DNA of 64,000 nt from Nocardiopsis algeriensis (GCF_014203695.1 NZ_JACHJO010000010.1:197759-261758); one strand, 5' to 3'; positions 45,076 to 54,589 are shown, numbered from the stretch's first letter. Numbers and translations: made by a program. The notes: generated by a model not told the origin, from the sequence alone.

Positions 45076-46802
45076 CGGTCTCCCTTCTCGGTGCCGCCCC
45101 CGGCGAGGGCGGCGTTGCGCAGGGCGCGCAGCCGGTGCAGGCTCCGGCTGCCGCCCCGGCCGAAGTGGTCGTGGAGCTCGCGGTAGAGGGCGTAGAGCTC
45201 CTCGTAGGCGGCGGCCCGGACGGGATCGGGGTCGACGGTCTCCTCGCGGACCCGGCCCATGGCCGCGGAGGCGGTGTGGATGTCGGGGTGGGCACCCGCG
45301 GCGACGGCGGCGTGGACGGCGGCTCCGACCGCGCAGCCGTGTTCGGAGGCCACGACGCGCAGCGGCCGGTTCAGGACGTCGGCGTAGACCTGCAGGACGA
45401 AGGGGTTGCGGACCATACCGCCGCCGACGGTGAGGTCGCGCACCGGGACGCCGGAGGCGGAAAAGGCCTCGACGACGGTCCGGGTGCCGAACGCGGTGGC
45501 CTCGACGAGGGCCCGGTAGACCTCCTCGGGCCGGGTCGCCAGGGTCATGCCGGCCAGGACGCCGGACAGGTCGTGGTCCACCAGGACGGAGCGGTTGCCG
45601 CTGTGCCAGTCCAGGGCGACCAGTCCGTGGGCGCCCACGGGTGCGACGGCGGCCTTGGCGGAGAGCAGTTCGTGCAGGCCCGTGCCCTGTGCGCGGGCCT
45701 CGTCGTGGTAGGCGGGAGGCACGTAGTTGTCGGCGAACCATCCGAAGATGTCGCCGACACCGCTCTGTCCGGCCTCGTAGCCCCACGCGCCGGGGGTGAT
45801 GCCGCCCAGGACCAGCCCGCACATGCCGGGCACCTCGGCCCGGACGTCGGAGTTCATGACGTGGCAGGTGCTGGTGCCCATGATGGCGAGCATCCGGCCG
45901 GGCCCGGTGGTCCGCGCGGCGGCGGCGGTGACGTGGGCGTCGATGTTCCCGACGGCCACGGGCAGGCCCTCGGGCAGGCCGGTCCAGGCCGCCGCCTCGG
46001 CGGTCAGGCCGCCCGCGCGTTCGCCGAGCTGGGACAGGGGGTGGTCGATCTTCCGGACGAAATCCGAGAAGCCGGGGTCCAGCGCGGCGAGGAAGTCCTC
46101 CGAGGGCCAGGCCCCGTCCTGGTGGAGGCCCTTGTAGCCGGCGGTGGCGACGTTGCGGGTCTCACGCCCGCACAGCTGCCACACGATCCAGTCGGCCGCC
46201 TCGATCCAGCGGTCGGTGCGCCGGTAGACCTCCGGGTCGTCGCGCAGGACCTGCAGGGCCTTGGCGAACTGCCACTCGGAGGAGACCCTGCCGCCGTAGC
46301 GGGCGAGCCACTTCTCACCGCGCTCGGCTGCCAGCGCGTTGATCTCGTCGGCCTCGGGCTGGGCGGCGTGGTGGCGCCAGAGTTTGGGCCAGGCGTGCGG
46401 GCGCCGGGCCTGCCCGGGCAGCTCGCACAGGGGGGTGCCGTCCGCCGTGACCGGAAGGACGGTGCAGGCCGTGAAGTCGGTACCGATGCCGACGACCTGC
46501 TCGGGGGAGGCTCCCGAGGCACGCAGCGCCTCGGGGACGGCGGTGCGCAGGACCTCGCGGTAGTCCTCGGGAGACTGCAGCGCGGTCTCCGGTTCCAGGT
46601 CGATGTCCGTTCCGGGAAGGCGGTCGGTGATGACGCCGTGCCGGTAGGTGTGGGCGGCGCAGGCGAGTTCGGCGCCGTCGCTCACGCGCACCACGACGGC
46701 GCGGCCGGACAGGGTTCCGAAGTCGACCCCGACGGCCACGGCGTCGCGCGGGAGCTTCCGCTCGGCCGGAGGCGAATTGTTAGCGTTAACATCTTGGTCC
46801 AC
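45072..46802 (-). CDS. araB: ribulokinase
   Basis: The 576-residue FGGY-family kinase phosphorylates L-ribulose. Motifs: VAVGVDFGTLSGRAVVVRV (phosphate 1), GIGTDFTACTVLPV, WKLWRH-like region PKLWRHHAAQPEAD, MGTSTCHVM (phosphate 2) and LTVGGGMVRNPFVLQVYADVLNRP (adenosine site). The start GTG 46802 follows AAGGGA by seven bases. A LacI-type operator overlaps codons 4-8, so repressor binding would block a transcript already under way or the promoter just upstream. It overlaps araD by four bases. Confidence 0.96.
   Translation of the reverse strand: MDQDVNANNSPPAERKLPRDAVAVGVDFGTLSGRAVVVRVSDGAELACAAHTYRHGVITDRLPGTDIDLEPETALQSPEDYREVLRTAVPEALRASGASPEQVVGIGTDFTACTVLPVTADGTPLCELPGQARRPHAWPKLWRHHAAQPEADEINALAAERGEKWLARYGGRVSSEWQFAKALQVLRDDPEVYRRTDRWIEAADWIVWQLCGRETRNVATAGYKGLHQDGAWPSEDFLAALDPGFSDFVRKIDHPLSQLGERAGGLTAEAAAWTGLPEGLPVAVGNIDAHVTAAAARTTGPGRMLAIMGTSTCHVMNSDVRAEVPGMCGLVLGGITPGAWGYEAGQSGVGDIFGWFADNYVPPAYHDEARAQGTGLHELLSAKAAVAPVGAHGLVALDWHSGNRSVLVDHDLSGVLAGMTLATRPEEVYRALVEATAFGTRTVVEAFSASGVPVRDLTVGGGMVRNPFVLQVYADVLNRPLRVVASEHGCAVGAAVHAAVAAGAHPDIHTASAAMGRVREETVDPDPVRAAAYEELYALYRELHDHFGRGGSRSLHRLRALRNAALAGGGTEKGDR
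46778..46791. promoter_or_regulatory. LacI-family operator inside the 5' end of araB
   Basis: TGTTAGCGTTAACA is a near-perfect palindrome (TGTTA, ACGC, TAACA on the araB strand). It lies 11-24 bases inside araB and resembles a second site in the lacI promoter (TGTTAGCGCTCACA). Its form matches operators of LacI/GalR-type sugar repressors. Confidence 0.85.
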
Positions 46803-46913
46803 GGCAAGGTCCCTTTCGGCGGGTCGGGGGTCGGCGAGAGGGCGGAGGTCGTCGGGGGCCGGAGGGGGTCGGGGTCGGGGCCGGGGTCGGACGGGGGTCG
46901 GGAGTGATCGGGT

Positions 46914-47960
46914 TCACGGGGGCGGGGGGCCGCTGCTGCCCCGGATCCGCAGCCGTGCCGGGACGACCCGGCGCACGTCCCCGGGGGGCGGCGCCGAACC
47001 GCCGCGCTCCGCGCCGATCCGGCCCAGCAGCAGCGCCAGGCTCTCCTTTCCCACCTGGGCGAAGTCCTGGAAGACGGTGGTCAGCGAGGGAGTGAGGAAC
47101 TCCGCCTCGGGCACGTCGTCGAAACCGGCCACACTGACGTCCCCCGGCACGTCCAGCCCCGCCTCGTGAAGGGCGCGCAGCACCCCGACGGCCATCTGGT
47201 CGTTGGCCACGAAGACCGCGGTGACGCGCTCCCCCGCGGCACGCCGCTGCACCAGGCGGCGGCCGAGGTCGTAGCCCGAGCGGGGGCTCCAGTCGCCCTG
47301 GAGCGGTTCGGGAACCGGCGCTCCGGCCCGCTCCAGCTCCCGGCGCCACCCGGAGGCCCGGGCCTCCGACTCCAGCCAGGAGGGAGGGCCCTCGATGTGG
47401 TGGACGGTCGCGTGTCCGAGGTCGAGCAGGTGGCGGACGGCCTCGCGGGCGCCCTGGACCTGGTCCACGCACACCACGGGCAGCCCCGACCCCTCCCCGC
47501 CCTCCACCGCGACCAGGGGGCGCGGGCCGGGCAGGCCCGCCAGCGCCTCGACCAGGCTGCGCTGGGGGGCGATGGCCACGCAGCCCTCCACCGACTGCTC
47601 GACGAGGTACTCGGCCGCCGCGACGACGCCGCCCGGGGAGACGTCGTCGAGGCTGACGATGCTGACGAAGTAGCCCGCCTCGCGTGCCGCACGCTCGATC
47701 CCGGACAGGGTCCGGGCCGGGCCGAAGAGAGTGGTGTCGAAGGCGATGACGCCGAGCACGTTGGTCCGGCGGGTGACCAGGGCACGCGCGGTGGAGTTGC
47801 GGTGGTAGCCCAGCTCCTCGATGGCGCGCCGCACCCGCAGCACCGTCTCCTCACGGACGTTGGGGTGTCCGTTGACGACCCGGGACACCGTCTGGTGGGA
47901 GACTCCGGCCAGCCGGGCCACGTCCGCCATGACCGGGGTACGGCCGCCTGGGGGGCTCAT
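46914..47960 (-). CDS. LacI family repressor of the arabinose operon
   Basis: The 348-residue protein has the LacI headpiece (VMADVARLAGVSHQTVSRVVNGHPNVREETVLRV) and a sugar-binding effector domain (VLGVIAFDTTLFGPARTLSGIERAAREAGYFVSIV; VFVANDQMAVGVLRALHEAGL; VAGFDDVPEAEFLTPSLTTV). ATG 47960 was chosen because GGAGG lies 10 bases upstream and the predicted transcription start near 48003 excludes a TTG at 48008. It is transcribed just before araB with 111 bases between, and operators at its own promoter and in araB suggest autoregulation and control of araBDA-chvE-mmsAB by L-arabinose. Confidence 0.92.
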   Translation of the reverse strand: MSPPGGRTPVMADVARLAGVSHQTVSRVVNGHPNVREETVLRVRRAIEELGYHRNSTARALVTRRTNVLGVIAFDTTLFGPARTLSGIERAAREAGYFVSIVSLDDVSPGGVVAAAEYLVEQSVEGCVAIAPQRSLVEALAGLPGPRPLVAVEGGEGSGLPVVCVDQVQGAREAVRHLLDLGHATVHHIEGPPSWLESEARASGWRRELERAGAPVPEPLQGDWSPRSGYDLGRRLVQRRAAGERVTAVFVANDQMAVGVLRALHEAGLDVPGDVSVAGFDDVPEAEFLTPSLTTVFQDFAQVGKESLALLLGRIGAERGGSAPPPGDVRRVVPARLRIRGSSGPPPP

Positions 47961-48009
47961 GCGGAGGGCACCTCCGTTCCGCGCGGGGCGCATCTGTGAC
48001 GCAGACAAC

Positions 48010-48038
48010 AGTGTTAGCGCTCACATCACACATGTCAA
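48010..48038 (-). promoter_or_regulatory. lacI-ara promoter overlapped by a LacI operator
   Basis: On the minus strand TTGACA (48038-48033) is separated by 17 bases from AACACT (48015-48010), with a start site near 48003. The operator TGTTAGCGCTCACA at 48012-48025 covers the spacer and the -10 element. The gap between lacI and araB is C-rich on this strand and has no clear promoter, so this may be the main promoter of the whole operon. Confidence 0.75.
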
Positions 48039-48068
48039 CCCCCGTCCGGATGAAGGGCGGCGGCCTCC

Positions 48069-49322
48069 TCAGTCCACCAGGCGGGCGTGCAGGGCGGTGG
48101 CGGAGGTGTCGGTGAGGGAGGCCACCTGGTCGACGACCACGCGCAGGGCGGCCGCGTCGTCGGCCGCCTCCAGGAAGGGGCCGCGGAACTGGGGATCGAG
48201 GGCCCCCGGCGCCTCCCTCCACAGGGCGTCGACGAGTTCGGTGACCGTGCGGCGTTCCTCGGCCTGGTAGGCCAGTGCCTCCTCGCGCGACATGACGAAG
48301 TGGGCGGCAACGGCCTTGAGCAGGGCGCATTCGAGCAGGGTGCGGCGGGGGACGATGAGGTCGGCGCCGTAGCGGGTGAGGCGCCCCGGACCGGAGGCGG
48401 CACGGGTGGCGTGCTCGGCGGCCCGGCAGAAGCGGCCGATGAGCTCGCTGGTGAGGTTCTTCAGGGCGGCGAGCGAGGCGAGGTCGCCGGTGAACTCGTC
48501 GGGCCAGACCGGCTGGGCCAGCAGATCGGCGAAGACCTGTTCGAGTTCGGCGGGGTCGGCGTCGCAGTAGCGCTCGGCAGCCGTGCGCACCACCTCGGCG
48601 CGCTCCGCGGGGCTGCGGAGCGCGGCCATGCTCACGAGTCCGGCGTGCAGGGCGTCCTCGACGTCGTGCACGGAATAGGCGACGTCGTCGGACCAGTCCA
48701 TCACCTGCGCCTCGAAGCAGGTGCGCCCCGGAGGTGCGTCCCGGCGCAGCCAGTCGAAGACCTCGGTGTCGTCGGGGTAGCAGTTGAACTTGCCGGTGCG
48801 GCCGCCTTCGCCCCGGCGCCACGGATACTTGACGGTGGCGTCGAGCGTGGCGCGGGTGAGGTTGAGGCCGGCGCTGCGCCCGTCGGGGCCGACGATCTTG
48901 CCCTCGAGGCGCACCAGCAGCCGCAGGCTCTGGGCGTTGCCCTCGAAGCCGCCGCACGCGGCGGCGGCCTCGTCCAGAGCGCGTTCGCCGTTGTGCCCGA
49001 AGGGCGGGTGGCCCAGGTCGTGGGAGAGGCAGGCGGCCTCCACCAGGTCGGGGTCGCAGCCGAGGGCCTGGCCGAGTTCGCGACCGATCTGGGCGCACTC
49101 CAGGGAGTGGGTGAGGCGGGTCCGGGGGAAGTCGCTGACACCGGGCTGGACGACCTGGGTCTTGGCGGCCAGGCGGCGCAGGGCGGAGCTGTGCAGGACG
49201 CGGGCCCGGTCGCGCTCGAAGGGGCCGCGGGCCCGGTTCTTGCGGTTCTCCCGGGTCCTGCGTTCGGTGTCGGCACGGGTGTAGCCGGGAACGGTGCCCT
49301 CGGCCGGCGGGGTGGTCTGCAT
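48069..49322 (-). CDS. dgt: deoxyguanosinetriphosphate triphosphohydrolase-like protein
   Basis: The 417-residue HD-domain protein starts with RTENRK-like [37 protein letters not shown], then [20 protein letters not shown], the HD metal site in [38 protein letters not shown], and conserved C-terminal helices. It should hydrolyse dNTPs to deoxynucleosides and triphosphate. It is 49 bases downstream of the YdcF-family gene on the same strand, so the two may form one transcript. Confidence 0.95.
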   Translation of the reverse strand: MQTTPPAEGTVPGYTRADTERRTRENRKNRARGPFERDRARVLHSSALRRLAAKTQVVQPGVSDFPRTRLTHSLECAQIGRELGQALGCDPDLVEAACLSHDLGHPPFGHNGERALDEAAAACGGFEGNAQSLRLLVRLEGKIVGPDGRSAGLNLTRATLDATVKYPWRRGEGGRTGKFNCYPDDTEVFDWLRRDAPPGRTCFEAQVMDWSDDVAYSVHDVEDALHAGLVSMAALRSPAERAEVVRTAAERYCDADPAELEQVFADLLAQPVWPDEFTGDLASLAALKNLTSELIGRFCRAAEHATRAASGPGRLTRYGADLIVPRRTLLECALLKAVAAHFVMSREEALAYQAEERRTVTELVDALWREAPGALDPQFRGPFLEAADDAAALRVVVDQVASLTDTSATALHARLVD

Positions 49323-49371
49323 CGTCGTGGCCCCTGTTGCGCAGCGGAACTGCTTCTCGTCCGGACGCCGG

Positions 49372-50433
49372 TCAGGCGGCGTTGACCCGGATGTCGCTGC
49401 TGTCGTTGAAGATCCAGTAGTACCAGAGCGAGGCGGTCTCCCTCGTGATGTACCAGAGCTGGGTGCGCCGTTCGATGACGGCCGGTCCCGAGCGTGCGGG
49501 CGAGGTGGTGGCGTCGATGCCGTGGTCGGAGGCCATCACGCTCGAGCGCAGGCTGTGCCAGGGGTCGGAGACCACGGTGGCGGTGTCCCAGCCGTTGGCC
49601 TCGAAGACCTCGGAGACCGCGCGGAAGCTCTGGAGGGTGTCGCTCCCCTCCTCGACGGCGACCACCTGTTCGGCGGGGACGCCGACCTCGATCAGCCAGT
49701 TGCGTCCGGCGGCGGCCTCGGTGTAGTTGTCACCGGGCTGCTTGCCGCCGACGGTGACGATGACGGGGGCCACACCCTCCAGGTAGAGGACCTGGGCATG
49801 GCGCAGGCGTGCCTCGAAGACGGGTGAGGGCGTGCCGTTGTACTGGCTGGCCCCGAGGACGACGAGGGCGTCGGTGGGGACGCGCTCGTCCTGGCGGGCG
49901 ACGTACCAGACCGTGCCCCAGGTCCCCGCGGGCAGTGCCAGGGCGAGGACCAGGAGGAGGGCGACGGCCCAGCGCAGGCGGAAGCGGCGCCTGCGCGGGC
50001 GGGGAACGGTGGTGCGACGACCGGGCGGAGGCGCGGGGCGGCGCCCTCCGGGGCGGGAACCGCGCGGACGCGCCCCCTCGGGCCGGGAGCGGCGGGGCCG
50101 GGGGTTGCCGGGCTCGTCGGTGCCGAGACTGCGCGGCAGGGGCCGGTCGCGCACGAACTCGCGGGTGAGGGAGGCGGAGGCGCCCGGGCCGGGGTCGCCC
50201 TCCGGATCGGGGCGGGAGAACTCGCGGGTGGCCGCCGGGTCCGCGGCCTCCCCGCGTCCCATCACCCGGGTGGCGTCGGGGTCGGCAGGGCAGTGGTCCT
50301 TCCTGGTGAAGACACGGGTGGCCTCGTCATCGGGGGAGGCCCCGGCGGCGAAACCGCTCCGCGGCTCGTTTCCGCCTCCGTCATTCGCCGTTCGCACCGG
50401 CCCACCTCCGCACTGCTTCCTGACCTGGGTCAT
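49372..50433 (-). CDS. YdcF (DUF218) family membrane protein with repeated Thr-Arg motifs in its cytoplasmic tail
   Basis: The protein (353 residues from the ATG; one more if the in-frame GTG just before it is used) has a disordered N-terminal half, a transmembrane helix ([24 protein letters not shown]) and an extracellular DUF218 domain ([60 protein letters not shown]). The tail before the helix carries four similar motifs: [24 protein letters not shown] and LTREFVRD, spaced by acidic linkers. DUF218 proteins such as SanA and ElyC act in envelope work. The Thr-Arg repeats look like kinase target sites, which is inference. Confidence 0.85.
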   Translation of the reverse strand: MTQVRKQCGGGPVRTANDGGGNEPRSGFAAGASPDDEATRVFTRKDHCPADPDATRVMGRGEAADPAATREFSRPDPEGDPGPGASASLTREFVRDRPLPRSLGTDEPGNPRPRRSRPEGARPRGSRPGGRRPAPPPGRRTTVPRPRRRRFRLRWAVALLLVLALALPAGTWGTVWYVARQDERVPTDALVVLGASQYNGTPSPVFEARLRHAQVLYLEGVAPVIVTVGGKQPGDNYTEAAAGRNWLIEVGVPAEQVVAVEEGSDTLQSFRAVSEVFEANGWDTATVVSDPWHSLRSSVMASDHGIDATTSPARSGPAVIERRTQLWYITRETASLWYYWIFNDSSDIRVNAA

Positions 50434-50669
50434 CACGCGACTGGGACGGCACCGGCCCGCTGCTGGTTCCGGGGACTTCCGGACCGCGCGGGCCCGGTGA
50501 TGCGGAAACGACGCCCGTGATCGGCGCCGGAAGGGGGAGAGCGGGGGACGGTGGCCGTATCGACCCCCAGAACAATATCACGAAAAGGTCACAGGGGATT
50601 TTTCCACCGGGACCTGCGCGGGCCACGGGGGCGGAGCCCCCGCACGGCGGCAGGTCTCCCGCCGGGTGC

Positions 50670-50699
50670 GAGGGGCGGCGGCCCCCGCCGCCGCCCCTC
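50670..50699 (-). terminator. terminator hairpin after ppdK
   Basis: An 11-bp stem (AGGGGCGGCGG / CCGCCGCCCCT) with a short C-rich loop, 18 bases past the ppdK stop. The following 240 bases up to the YdcF gene hold a less GC-rich patch (ACAATATCACGAAAAGGTCAC) that may contain the YdcF promoter. Confidence 0.7.
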
Positions 50700-50716
50700 C
50701 GGCCCCTCCCCCGGTG

Positions 50717-53413
50717 TCAGCCCGCAGTGCGGCCGGCGGCGCGGCCCGCCTCCAGGCGGGCGACCGGGACACGGAACGGCGAGCAGGACACGTAGTCCAG
50801 ACCGACCTCGTGGAAGAAGTGCACCGAGGCCGGGTCGCCGCCGTGCTCGCCGCACACGCCGAGCTTGATGTCCGGGCGGGCGGCCCGGCCCTCCTCGGCG
50901 GCGATGCGGACGAGTCGGCCCACGCCGTCCACGTCCAGCGACTCGAACGGGGACACCCCGAACACGCCCTTCTCCAGGTAGGCGGAGAAGAAGGAGGCCT
51001 CGACGTCGTCGCGGGAGAATCCCCACACCGTCTGGGTGAGGTCGTTGGTGCCGAAGGAGAAGAACTCGGCGTTCTCCGCGATCTGCCCGGCGGTGAGCGC
51101 GGCCCGGGGCAGCTCGATCATGGTGCCGACGGGGAGGTCGAGCTCCACACCGTGCTCCCGGCCCACCTCGCGCAGCACGCGCTGGGCCTCGTCGCGGATG
51201 ATCTCCAGCTCCTGGACCGTGCCCACCAGCGGAATCATGATCTCGGGGCGGGGGCGTCCGCCCTCCCGGATCCGGTCCACCGCGGCCAGGGCGACGGCCC
51301 GCACCTGCATGGTGAACAGGCCGGGCACCACGAGGCCGAGACGCACTCCGCGCAGGCCCAGCATCGGGTTCTGCTCGTGGAGCTTGTGCACGGCCTGGAG
51401 CAGGCGCAGATCGTTCTCGTGGCTCTCGCCGCGGGCCTCGGCCACGGCGACGCGCACCGACAGTTCGGTGATGTCGGGCAGGAACTCGTGCAGCGGCGGG
51501 TCGAGCAGGCGCACCGTGACGGGCAGGCCGTCCATGGACTCCAGGATGCCGGTGAAGTCGGCGCGCTGCATCGGGAGCAGCGCGTCGAGGGCCTCGACCT
51601 GCTCCGCCTCGGTGTCGGCGAGGATGAGCCTCTCCACGAGCTGGCGCCGGTCGCCCAGGAACATGTGCTCGGTACGGCACAGGCCGATGCCCTGGGCTCC
51701 CATGCGCCGGGCGCGGGCGGCGTCCTCGGGGGTGTCGGCGTTGGCGCGCACGCGCATGCGGCGGGCGGCGTCCACGTAGTGCATGAGCCGGTCGACGGCG
51801 CACACCAGGTCGTCGGCCTCATCGGAGGCGGGGTCGATCTCGCCCTCGAAGTAGCGCACGACCGGGGAGTCGACCACGGGTACCTCGCCGAGGAAGACCT
51901 CGCCGCTGGCCCCGTCGATGGAGATGACGTCGCCTTCCTCGATCACCTGGCCGCCGGGGGCGGTCAGGCGCCGGTTCTTGGTGTCGACGTCGAGCTCCTC
52001 GGCTCCGCAGACGCAGGTCTTGCCCATGCCGCGGGCGACGACGGCGGCGTGGGAGGTCTTGCCTCCGCGGCTGGTGAGGATGCCCTCGGCGGCGATCATG
52101 CCCTCGAGGTCGTCGGGGTTGGTCTCGCGGCGGCAGAGGATGACCTTCTCGCCGCTGCGCGACCACTTGACGGCGGTGTAGGAGTCGAAGACGGCCTTTC
52201 CGACGGCCGCGCCCGGGGAGGCGTTCATGCCGCGGCCGAGGCGCCGCACACCGCCCGACGCGACGGCCTTCTCGTCGAAGCGGGGGAACATCAGCTGGGC
52301 GAGCTGGTCGCCGGTGACGCGCTGGACCGCCTCGTCGAGGGTGATCATGCCCTGGTCGACGAGCTGGTCGGCGATGCGGAAGGCCGCGGCGGCGGTGCGC
52401 TTGCCCACACGTGTCTGGAGCATCCACAGCTTGCCGCGCTCGATCGTGAACTCGATGTCGCACAGGTCGCGGTAGTGGTTCTCCAGGGTCTCCATGATCC
52501 CCATCAGCTCGCGGTAGCTGTCGGGGTCGATGTCCTCCAGGTCGGCGAGGGGGACGGTGTTGCGGATGCCCGCCACCACGTCCTCGCCCTGGGCGTTCTG
52601 GAGGTAGTCGCCGTAGACGCCCTGCCGGCCCGAGGCGGGGTCGCGGGTGAAGGCGACACCGGTGCCGGAGTCCATCCCGAGGTTGCCGAAGACCATGGAG
52701 CAGATGTTGACGGCGGTGCCGAGGTCGGCGGGGATGCGCTCCTGCCGGCGGTAGAGGACGGCGCGGGGCGCGTTCCAGGAGTCGAACACGGCCTTGACGG
52801 CCAGGTCCATCTGCTCGCGGGGGTCGGTGGGGAAGGGCCGGCCGGTCTGCTCCCGTACGACGTCCTTGAAGCGGTCGACAAGGCCGCGGAAGTCGTCGGC
52901 GTCCAGGTCGAGGTCGCTGGTGACGCCCTTGGCTGCCTTGCGCTCGTCGATGGCGTCCTCGAACAGTTCGCCGTCGATGCCCAGGACGGTCTTGCCGAAC
53001 ATCTGCACCAGGCGCCGGTAGGAGTCCCAGGCGAAGCGCTCGTCACCGCCCTGGCGGGCCAGGCCGACCACGGACTCGTCGTTGAGGCCGATGTTGAGGA
53101 CGGTCTCCATCATGCCCGGCATGGAGAAGCGCGCACCCGAGCGTACGCTCACCAGCAGGGGGTCGTCGGGCTGACCGAGGCGGCGCCCCATGGCCTTCTC
53201 GAGTTCCGCGAGGTGCTCCTCGATCTCGGTGTCCAGTCCGTCGGGGACGCTTCCGCTGTCGAGGTAGTGGCGGCAGGCCTCGGTGGTGATGGTGAATCCG
53301 GGCGGTACCGGCAGGCCGAGATTGGTCATCTCCGCCAGGTTCGCGCCCTTGCCGCCGAGAAGGTCCTTGAGGTCCTTGTTGCCCTCGGTGAACTTGTAGA
53401 CGTACTTGGCCAC
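50717..53413 (-). CDS. ppdK: pyruvate, phosphate dikinase
   Basis: The enzyme interconverts pyruvate, ATP and phosphate with PEP, AMP and PPi. The 898-residue protein has the ATP-grasp part (YVYKFTEGNKDLKDLLGGKGANLAEMTNLGLPVPPGFTI; SGARFSMPGMMETVLN), the swivelling domain with the phosphocarrier His455 in GGKTSHAAVVARG, and the PEP-binding barrel ending near Cys854 in GVCGEHGGD. GTG 53413 was chosen for its strong GGAGGAG site and family N-terminus; an upstream frame continues but has no ribosome site. No regulatory partner gene is nearby. It is preceded by a 438-base gap. Confidence 0.97.
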   Translation of the reverse strand: MAKYVYKFTEGNKDLKDLLGGKGANLAEMTNLGLPVPPGFTITTEACRHYLDSGSVPDGLDTEIEEHLAELEKAMGRRLGQPDDPLLVSVRSGARFSMPGMMETVLNIGLNDESVVGLARQGGDERFAWDSYRRLVQMFGKTVLGIDGELFEDAIDERKAAKGVTSDLDLDADDFRGLVDRFKDVVREQTGRPFPTDPREQMDLAVKAVFDSWNAPRAVLYRRQERIPADLGTAVNICSMVFGNLGMDSGTGVAFTRDPASGRQGVYGDYLQNAQGEDVVAGIRNTVPLADLEDIDPDSYRELMGIMETLENHYRDLCDIEFTIERGKLWMLQTRVGKRTAAAAFRIADQLVDQGMITLDEAVQRVTGDQLAQLMFPRFDEKAVASGGVRRLGRGMNASPGAAVGKAVFDSYTAVKWSRSGEKVILCRRETNPDDLEGMIAAEGILTSRGGKTSHAAVVARGMGKTCVCGAEELDVDTKNRRLTAPGGQVIEEGDVISIDGASGEVFLGEVPVVDSPVVRYFEGEIDPASDEADDLVCAVDRLMHYVDAARRMRVRANADTPEDAARARRMGAQGIGLCRTEHMFLGDRRQLVERLILADTEAEQVEALDALLPMQRADFTGILESMDGLPVTVRLLDPPLHEFLPDITELSVRVAVAEARGESHENDLRLLQAVHKLHEQNPMLGLRGVRLGLVVPGLFTMQVRAVALAAVDRIREGGRPRPEIMIPLVGTVQELEIIRDEAQRVLREVGREHGVELDLPVGTMIELPRAALTAGQIAENAEFFSFGTNDLTQTVWGFSRDDVEASFFSAYLEKGVFGVSPFESLDVDGVGRLVRIAAEEGRAARPDIKLGVCGEHGGDPASVHFFHEVGLDYVSCSPFRVPVARLEAGRAAGRTAG

Positions 53414-53851
53414 GGGGGCTCTCCTCCTCGACTCGTCGGAGCCGTGCGGTCCGACCCCTGTCCGAATGGGCGAGACTCTACTCATTCTCTGCGGGCAAGA
53501 AGCCCCATGAACTCCCCCTTCCGAGCATATTCCCAGTTCAGAAGCATCGTAGAGGTCTATACCAATGGTCCAGCGGGAAAAGCGCGTGCGACGCGCGCCC
53601 TCCCGAGCACCCCGCGCATCGGGACACCGGCTTCTGCGCAGGTCACCAGGGGGAAAGGACGGCAAACCCCACGGTCCCCACCGCTCCGGGGAAGGCTTCC
53701 TCGGGCCGTCCGACCAATTTTCCGACAACCCCTCCGGCGGAGTCCGTTGTGCGGGGGGACACACCTCTACCGTCAAGTAACCTACGGTTGCGTAAGTTAG
53801 GCTTCTCGCAAGGTCCGCAGCGGCGCGGACCCCGGCAGGGAAGGACGTGAC
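53414..53851. other. 438-base divergent intergenic region between ppdK and hemolysin III gene
   Basis: No gene is supported. An AT-richer patch (about 53520-53570, with TATACC on the plus strand and several T-rich runs) probably holds the ppdK promoter on the minus strand. The right end holds the palindrome at 53778-53799 and the promoter of the hemolysin III-family gene. Confidence 0.45.
53778..53799. promoter_or_regulatory. palindromic operator upstream of the hemolysin III gene
   Basis: TAACCTACG, four bases, CGTAAGTTA: eight of nine base pairs match between the half-sites. It ends 52 bases before the GTG and is followed by TAGGCT, which could be the -10 element. The form suits a TetR- or GntR-type repressor; no such gene is adjacent. 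Confidence 0.6.
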
Positions 53852-54589
53852 GTGTCAGGGGAAGATGCCGGATACGCGAACGAGGAGAGGCCGGGGCGCG
53901 GCAGCGTGTCGGCGCCCGAACGCGCCGCCGCCGCGGCCGGGGAGTTCCTGGACGCGGTCAAACCGCGATTGCGCGGCTGGCTGCACCTGGGTACGGCGCC
54001 GCTGGCCCTGGCCGCGGGCATCGTCCTGGTGTGCCTGTCCCCCACACCGCCGGCGTTCTTCGCCAGCGCGGTGTACGCGCTCAGCTCGGTGATGCTCTTC
54101 AGCACCTCGGCGATCTACCACGTGGGGCGCTGGTCCCCGCGCGCGCAGAAGGTACTGCGCCGCATGGACCACTCGAACATCTACCTCATCATCGCGGGAA
54201 CCTACACGCCCTTCGTGGTGCTGGTCCTGGAGGGCGGCCTGCGCACGGCCATGCTCGTGCTGATCTGGGGCGGGGCGATCGCCGGGGTCGGGTTCAAGCT
54301 CCTGTGGCTGGGTGCGCCGCGCTGGCTGTCCACGGCCCTGTACCTGGCGATCGGCTGGGTGGCCGTGCTGTTCATCCCCGACCTGGTCGGCGGCACGCAC
54401 CCTGCGACGTGGATCCTCGTCCTGGTCGGCGGTGTGCTCTACAGCGTGGGCGCCGTGGTCTACGGCCTCAAGCGGCCCGACCCGGCACCGCGCTGGTTCG
54501 GCTTCCACGAGATCTTCCACTCGCTGACCATCGCGGCCTTCGTGTGCCACTACATCGCGGTGTCGTTCGTGGTCTACACCGCGGGCTGA
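53852..54589 (+). CDS. hemolysin III / PAQR family membrane protein
   Basis: The 245-residue protein has a polar N-terminus of about 40 residues and seven hydrophobic segments. PAQR motifs are complete: SAIYHVGRWS, LRRMDHSNIYLIIAGTYTPF and the C-terminal FGFHEIFHSLTIAAFVCHYIAV, with the His and Asp residues that bind zinc. Bacterial members are called hemolysin III, but their work may be hydrolysis of membrane lipids or a role in membrane fluidity. It is behind a strong palindrome, so it is probably regulated. Confidence 0.92.
   Translation: MSGEDAGYANEERPGRGSVSAPERAAAAAGEFLDAVKPRLRGWLHLGTAPLALAAGIVLVCLSPTPPAFFASAVYALSSVMLFSTSAIYHVGRWSPRAQKVLRRMDHSNIYLIIAGTYTPFVVLVLEGGLRTAMLVLIWGGAIAGVGFKLLWLGAPRWLSTALYLAIGWVAVLFIPDLVGGTHPATWILVLVGGVLYSVGAVVYGLKRPDPAPRWFGFHEIFHSLTIAAFVCHYIAVSFVVYTAG

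Noticed and set aside
46859..46902. CRISPR-like tandem repeat
   Set aside because: The repeat unit is only six to eight bases with no spacers.
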